From contig CAISZM010000007.1 of NCBI GenBank assembly GCA_903889965.1, positions 1-34,895 of the forward strand: a stretch of 34,895 nucleotides of DNA, written 5' to 3'. Each line of letters opens with the position of its first letter. The stretch's first letter is position 1. Shown here piece after piece: positions 30,997 to 34,895 of this stretch. The stretch comes from an uncultured Elusimicrobia bacterium (GTDB lineage Bacteria > Elusimicrobiota > Elusimicrobia > Elusimicrobiales > UBA9959). Below the pieces are notes generated by a model. That model was not told the DNA's origin. It saw only the letters and a list, made by a program, of their open reading frames with translations, and searched no databases. A program made the translations under genes and the position numbers.

Positions 30997-31668
30997 ATGC
31001 CAGGAGATAATCCCATAGGTTTCACCAGCAACTTCGCCGACAACAGCACGGAGGCCGGTTTTCAGTTCACTTTTTTCTGTGACAACTGCAAGGAGGGGTA
31101 TAAAACCCGTTTTGTGGAGTCTAAGACATACAAAAAGAAAAAATTCTTCAAAGGACTCGGCGACGTGATAGGCGCGGTGGCCCAGATGGCCGGCAAGGGC
31201 AATCTAGGTTACGGCTTTGAGCGAGGCACCAACGCCATAAGCGAAAAATTCAGCGGCATGTCGCCCGATTGGCACAAGGAGCACGAGGCCGCTTTCGAGC
31301 TCGCCCAGAACGAGGGCCGCGGCCATTTTAAGCGCTGCCCGAAATGCAATAAATGGGTTTGCGAAAACTGCTGGAACGAGCAGGAAGGCCTCTGCGTCAA
31401 GGACGCGCCCAGGGAGAACGTCGAGATAGCCGCGGCCAAATCGAAAAAGATGGTGAAAGATATAGAGGGAGCGGCCGAAGCCACGCCGGTGTTTACCGGC
31501 AAGGTGGAAAGTAAGCAGACCATCTGCTATAAATGCGGCAAGCCGGCCGGGGAAGGAAAGTTCTGCGGCAACTGCGGCGCCTCCCTGGAAATGCCCAAAT
31601 GTCCTAAATGCGGCGCTAAAAACCAGTTGGGCGTGAATTTCTGCGGCGAGTGCGGCACAAAGATCTGA
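30997..31668 (+). CDS. zinc-ribbon protein with Gly-rich linker
   Basis: A 223-residue protein. The N-terminal CDNC (FTFFCDNCKEGYKTRF) is followed by a basic/hydrophobic stretch (KKKFFKGLGDVIGAVAQMAG). A central CPKC/CENC pair follows (CPKCNKWVCENCW). The C-terminal double zinc ribbon has CYKC/CGNC and CPKC/CGEC pairs. A strong AAGGAGG site precedes the ATG. Function is unknown. The order lipoprotein, PH-like protein, zinc ribbon, zinc ribbon looks like a small conserved operon. Confidence 0.75.
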   Translation: MPGDNPIGFTSNFADNSTEAGFQFTFFCDNCKEGYKTRFVESKTYKKKKFFKGLGDVIGAVAQMAGKGNLGYGFERGTNAISEKFSGMSPDWHKEHEAAFELAQNEGRGHFKRCPKCNKWVCENCWNEQEGLCVKDAPRENVEIAAAKSKKMVKDIEGAAEATPVFTGKVESKQTICYKCGKPAGEGKFCGNCGASLEMPKCPKCGAKNQLGVNFCGECGTKI

Positions 31669-31683
31669 GGTCTTAAACGCGCG

Positions 31684-31709
31684 GGCGGGGCCCGTTCCGG
31701 GATCCCGCC
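31684..31709. terminator. stem-loop between convergent genes
   Basis: GGCGGG (31684-31689) pairs with CCCGCC (31704-31709) in the gap between the zinc-ribbon gene and the opposing propeller gene. There is no clear T-run on either side, so this is only a possible bidirectional terminator. Confidence 0.3.
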
Positions 31710-31760
31710 TGCGGTTTTCGCGGCCAGGCCGCCTTACAACACCCGGTAATTAAAACCGGT

Positions 31761-32792
31761 CTATCTTCCAACCACGAGCACCGCGAAACTCCCCGGGATC
31801 ATCGGGGGGCGCTGTTTTTTGGCGCCTTCCTGCTGCGGTTCCGGCACGGGCCCGAATTCCGCCGCCGGCAGGTAGACATTGTGGGTTTTCAGGTCAATGG
31901 CCATCGTGCGCGAGCGGTTCTGGGTGGCTAAAGTTTGCGCCACCGTGAACTCCCCCGGAGCGGTCTCGCTCGATATGGTTAAAGTCCCGTCACCGTTCGA
32001 GCTGAACGCGTATCCCGGCCCGGGATCAAAGCCGTTGCCGTCTACGCCTCCGCCTATCGGCACGGCGGCTATCACTTTGCCCTGAACGGTATCCAGCACG
32101 GACATGACCTTGTTGTGACAGCCGGAAAAGACCCTGTGGTTCTTTTTATCCAGACCTATCCCGGAAGGTTCTTCACAGGGCTTAAGGGGGAAACGCCTGG
32201 CAACCGCTAGCGTGGCTGTGTCTATCTCCACGACCTCGCTGGTATCCTCTATATTAGCGTAAATATGGCCCGCCGCGTCGGTTTCCGCGAACTCCGGCCT
32301 GCCCCCGAGAGCTATGGTGGCGGTAACCGTTCCCGAGGCCGCGTCAAATACCGTCGCGTCGCCGCTTTCGGCGTTGAAGGCGAATACCAGCTTCGAGGCC
32401 GGGTCGTAAACGATGGCGTCGGGATCCTGCCCGGTCTTTACCTGGCCCAGGGTTTTCAGCGTGTCCAGGGAGAAAATCGTGACGGTGTCCGCTTTCCCAT
32501 TGCTCGTAAAACCGCGGTTTAATTCGGGAGCCAGGGCTATTCCGTGCACACCGGGGGTATCCGGGATATCGCCCGCCAGGGTATTGCTGTCTATATCGAC
32601 TACCATAACGTGAGTGCTCCTGGAAATATACAGGCGCCTGGCCGCGCTGTCCACGGTCAGGGCATCCCAGCCGCCCTCTCCTCCGAGCTGGATCTTGTTT
32701 ATAACGCGGTAACCGGTTTCAGCGGCATTGGCCGCAGCGGCCAGCGGGATCACCGTGAGAAAGCAGAGCGTTTTTAATGGCGGTAACTTCAT
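31761..32792 (-). CDS. exported YVTN-type beta-propeller protein
   Basis: A 343-residue protein with a signal peptide (MKLPPLKTLCFLTVIPLAAAANA). Repeated blades follow of the form DALTVDSAARRLYISRSTHVMVVDI, as in YncE/YVTN seven-bladed propellers. I start it at 32792, where the signal peptide begins. Longer in-frame starts only add a basic, non-conserved leader overlapping the upstream gene. It lies 55 bases after a phosphoesterase gene on the same strand, a combination also known as fused or paired in other bacteria. Confidence 0.85.
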   Translation of the reverse strand: MKLPPLKTLCFLTVIPLAAAANAAETGYRVINKIQLGGEGGWDALTVDSAARRLYISRSTHVMVVDIDSNTLAGDIPDTPGVHGIALAPELNRGFTSNGKADTVTIFSLDTLKTLGQVKTGQDPDAIVYDPASKLVFAFNAESGDATVFDAASGTVTATIALGGRPEFAETDAAGHIYANIEDTSEVVEIDTATLAVARRFPLKPCEEPSGIGLDKKNHRVFSGCHNKVMSVLDTVQGKVIAAVPIGGGVDGNGFDPGPGYAFSSNGDGTLTISSETAPGEFTVAQTLATQNRSRTMAIDLKTHNVYLPAAEFGPVPEPQQEGAKKQRPPMIPGSFAVLVVGR

Positions 32793-32847
32793 ATGCGTGT
32801 TTATCCTCCGTATGACTTTTGACCGTACTCTTTTAAATCGTGCGCCG

Positions 32848-33861
32848 TCAGCGCCATATTCCTGTAACAGGCGAGGCCGAAAGGTCATTCTGTCCCAGGG
32901 TGCCAAGGCCTAAAGTGTCCTCAATGGTGCGCAGCAGGCTGTAATGCGTATAGCTGCCTTTAGATACGCTGCCGCCGACTACGGAATCCCCGTAAAGCGC
33001 GGTATAAATGTGGTTAGTCGCGGTCGAATTGTCGTCTTCGTCAAAGGTGATAACCAGGAGCATGTCCTTCATGAAATCCGGGTTCTTCATCAGGGGGGCG
33101 AAATATGAATTCAGCCATTTCCCGGAGTAATCTACCCCCGTATCATGACCGTCGTTCTTGATGTCTGGGATGAAGAGCGAGAAATCCGGCAGTTTTCCGC
33201 CGGAGATGTCGGAGCTGAAGCCCGAATCGTCCACTATCGCCGCGCAGCGTCCCGGGTCCTGCTGTACGTCGAGATAGCTGAGGAACGGCACATGTTTCCG
33301 TACATAGTTGCCGGACCTTTCGCCTAAAAAACAATGTCCCGGGTACCCCTGCGCATAGACCTTCCATGTCTTGCCTTTAGCCTCCAGGAGGTCGCCGAGG
33401 TGCCGTATCTTCAGGTTATAGGGCTTGTCGGAGGCGACTCCGGCCACCGTGCCGGCGGTCAGCGCTATGTAATTGCCCTGTGAAGGATGCGTTTCCGCGC
33501 TGAAATTAGCGAGGAGCGCTCCCTTCCCCGCAAAGCCGGCCAGGAAGTCCTGCGACATGGCCGCGCTATAGCTTATGTTTTCAAGCACGATGATCATTAC
33601 TTTTTTGAAAGAAGGCGGGGGCTTTACCGCTTTATCCTGCCGTATGGGGTCGGACGTCGTAGGGATATGTAAATCTTCGCCGCCATCCTGCTTCGCCCGG
33701 CCGTCCATATAACCGAGAGAGCGGGCGAACTGGGCGTCCGTTATCCTGGAAGGGCTTTGCCCGGAGGCTTGAGCCGGGTTTACGGAGCATACGCAGAAGG
33801 TAGACAGCAGGTAAACTATTGTAAGGTACGCCGGGACGCCGCAATTCCTGTATGTACTCAT
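32848..33861 (-). CDS. exported phosphoesterase-family protein
   Basis: A 337-residue member of the phospholipase C/acid phosphatase phosphoesterase family (alkaline-phosphatase superfamily). It has a signal peptide (about 1-32). Metal and active-site motifs follow: IIVLENISYSAAM (Glu-Asn), ETHPSQGNYIALTAG, DIKNDGHDTGVD and ITFDEDDNSTATNH. It probably hydrolyses phosphate esters in the periplasm. Its substrate is unknown. A GGGAG site lies before the ATG. It is followed on the same strand by the propeller gene. Confidence 0.88.
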   Translation of the reverse strand: MSTYRNCGVPAYLTIVYLLSTFCVCSVNPAQASGQSPSRITDAQFARSLGYMDGRAKQDGGEDLHIPTTSDPIRQDKAVKPPPSFKKVMIIVLENISYSAAMSQDFLAGFAGKGALLANFSAETHPSQGNYIALTAGTVAGVASDKPYNLKIRHLGDLLEAKGKTWKVYAQGYPGHCFLGERSGNYVRKHVPFLSYLDVQQDPGRCAAIVDDSGFSSDISGGKLPDFSLFIPDIKNDGHDTGVDYSGKWLNSYFAPLMKNPDFMKDMLLVITFDEDDNSTATNHIYTALYGDSVVGGSVSKGSYTHYSLLRTIEDTLGLGTLGQNDLSASPVTGIWR

Positions 33862-33893
33862 CTTTAATCTCCCGGTTCCCGCATTCTCAGACT

Positions 33894-33914
33894 GGTAAAG
33901 TTCAGCGCTTTACC
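33894..33914. other. hairpin upstream of the phosphoesterase gene
   Basis: GGTAAAG (33894-33900) pairs perfectly with CTTTACC (33908-33914) around a 7-nt loop. It lies 33 bases before the phosphoesterase start, in the divergent gap (33862-34065) with the two-component genes. It could be an operator or leader structure. The rest of the gap holds the -10 of the response-regulator gene. Confidence 0.35.
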
Positions 33915-34032
33915 GTGTCCATATACATTTATACAAGATATCCTTGCAGGCCAATATGAAAATCAGATGAAGCGTGGCGATGGCGGTCAGCCGGACGAGC
34001 GTGGAATTCATATATTTTTCATCTTTATTTGT

Positions 34033-34038
34033 TAGACT
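34033..34038 (+). promoter_or_regulatory. extended -10 of the two-component operon
   Basis: TGT followed by TAGACT matches an extended -10 form. It ends 27 bases before the ATG at 34066. No Shine-Dalgarno is visible in the short leader. Confidence 0.35.
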
Positions 34039-34065
34039 AGCGATGTAGATGATTACGCTTTCCAT

Positions 34066-34740
34066 ATGAGATTACTCGTTATAGAGGACAATGAGAAGCT
34101 GGCACAATCGCTGAAGCGCGGGCTTGAGCAGGAGGGCTACGCTGTAGATACCGCCTTTGACGGCGAAGCCGGCTGGAAAAAGCTGCTGGCCGGTCTTGAA
34201 GATTACAACCTGGTCATCATGGACCTTACCCTGCCCAAAATCGGCGGGCTTGACCTTTGCCGCGGCATGAGAAAAGAGGGTATCATGCTGCCGGTCATAA
34301 TGCTTACCGCCCGGGACACAGTGGAGGACAAGATTATCGGCCTTGATTCCGGCGCCGACGACTATGTAATAAAGCCTTTTTCTTTTGACGAACTGCTGGC
34401 AAGGCTGCGCAGTTGTCTCAGGCGCCCCCGCGAGTCCCTGCCGGGGGAACTTAAAGTTAAAGACCTGACTCTGGACCTAGCCGGCGCCAGGGCTTCCAGG
34501 GGCGGAGTCGAAATGCAGCTTACGCTTAAAGAATTTCGCCTCCTGGAATACTTTATGCGCCATCCGAACCAGGTCCTGCTGAGAGAACAGATCATCGGCC
34601 ACCTCTGGGATTTTGATTTTGACTCGGTCAGCAACGTCCTGGACGTCCATATGAAGAATCTGCGTAAAAAGGTTGACGGCGGATATGAAGATAAATTATT
34701 TGAAACGGTCCGCGGCATGGGCTACAGGCTTAAAGGGTAA
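34066..34740 (+). CDS. OmpR-family two-component response regulator
   Basis: A 224-residue response regulator. The receiver domain (about 1-115) has acidic residues Glu7/Asp8, phospho-acceptor Asp53 (IMDLTLP), Thr in MLTARD and Lys in IKPF. The OmpR/PhoB winged helix (about 125-222) has TLKEFRLLEYFMRHPNQVLLREQI and VDVHMKNLRKKVD-like sequence, ending GMGYRLKG. It resembles the CusR/QseB/TctD group. The kinase gene overlaps its 3' end. The divergent phosphoesterase gene may be a target. Confidence 0.95.
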   Translation: MRLLVIEDNEKLAQSLKRGLEQEGYAVDTAFDGEAGWKKLLAGLEDYNLVIMDLTLPKIGGLDLCRGMRKEGIMLPVIMLTARDTVEDKIIGLDSGADDYVIKPFSFDELLARLRSCLRRPRESLPGELKVKDLTLDLAGARASRGGVEMQLTLKEFRLLEYFMRHPNQVLLREQIIGHLWDFDFDSVSNVLDVHMKNLRKKVDGGYEDKLFETVRGMGYRLKG

Positions 34741-34895
34741 CATCTTCCTCTACGCGCGCCTGCGGTTGAGCGTGCTCTACCTGCTTGCCATGGTCCTGGT
34801 GGTCGGGGTGTACAGCACCGCCCTGTTCTTCTCCATCAAGGCGAATATAATAGAGGATTTCGAGGACCGCTTCGAGCAGGTGGATGTCCGCAGCA
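34685..34895 (+). CDS. sensor histidine kinase, N-terminal fragment (cut by window end)
   Basis: An open frame runs to the window edge. After a short basic lead it encodes a membrane helix (YARLRLSVLYLLAMVLVVGV) and FFSIKANIIEDFEDRFEQVD, the usual N-terminus of a kinase partnered with an OmpR-type regulator. The earliest ATG is at 34685, overlapping the regulator by 56 bases. A later non-ATG start is possible, so the start is uncertain. The catalytic domains lie outside the window. Confidence 0.7.
   Translation, partial: MKINYLKRSAAWATGLKGNIFLYARLRLSVLYLLAMVLVVGVYSTALFFSIKANIIEDFEDRFEQVDVRS

Overview
This is a GC-rich chromosomal segment from a Gram-negative, probably anaerobic or microaerophilic bacterium. 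The evidence is a TonB-dependent receptor, several signal-peptide beta-barrel proteins and lipoproteins, [NiFe]-hydrogenase maturation genes and a hybrid cluster protein. No marker gene fixes the phylum. AUA isoleucine codons are unusually common for such GC-rich DNA. Together with the gene mix, this makes me think of a deep-branching candidate lineage (Elusimicrobiota-like), but that is a guess.

Layout. (1) 1-660, minus strand: tRNA-Tyr(GTA) and tRNA-Leu(CAG). Each is followed by a ~145-nt structured element whose two ends are a sense and an antisense copy of that tRNA's own 3' end. A third partial copy and a duplicated terminator are also present. I found no family name for these elements and regard them as the most novel part of the window. 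(2) 778-7570: hydrogenase maturation operon hypC-hypD-lysR-hypE-hypF, then a NikR-like regulator and a methyltransferase, joined largely by ATGA overlaps. (3) 7609-12676: an M15-type peptidase, a second NikR-like regulator, a TonB-dependent receptor, and a polytopic membrane protein fused to a THEP1-like P-loop NTPase. The last three look like one uptake operon, perhaps for nickel or a metal complex feeding hydrogenase maturation. Both NikR-like proteins lack the canonical nickel ligands. (4) 12729-15319: DJ-1/PfpI-like exported protein, DUF481-like barrel, methyltransferase. (5) 15407-16475: DUF134 regulator, NifX/NafY-like and NifU-like proteins. (6) 16493-20288: small His/Cys periplasmic protein, outer-membrane barrel, ZnuA-like binding protein, ZnuB-like permease and an ECF sigma factor. 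No ABC ATPase gene is present. A 46-bp exact tandem repeat lies before znuA. (7) 20389-23395: uncharacterised membrane and secreted proteins. (8) 23589-27390: thioredoxin-fold protein with a CGFS site, CDGSH iron-sulfur protein split by a frameshift, Rrf2 regulator with a clear promoter and operator, hybrid cluster protein, cupin. This looks like a nitrosative or Fe-S stress block. (9) 27559-31668: DUF481 barrel, MscL with a zinc-ribbon tail, and a four-gene cluster (lipoprotein, PH-like protein, two zinc-ribbon proteins). (10) 31761-33861, minus strand: secreted phosphoesterase and YVTN beta-propeller. (11) 34066-end: OmpR-type response regulator and the start of its histidine kinase.

Several genes have a -10-like hexamer only 6-13 nt before the start codon, suggesting that leaderless or nearly leaderless transcripts are common here. 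Apart from 319-777, which holds tRNA-Tyr, the tRNA-linked elements and promoters, no stretch above 300 bases lacks a protein gene.
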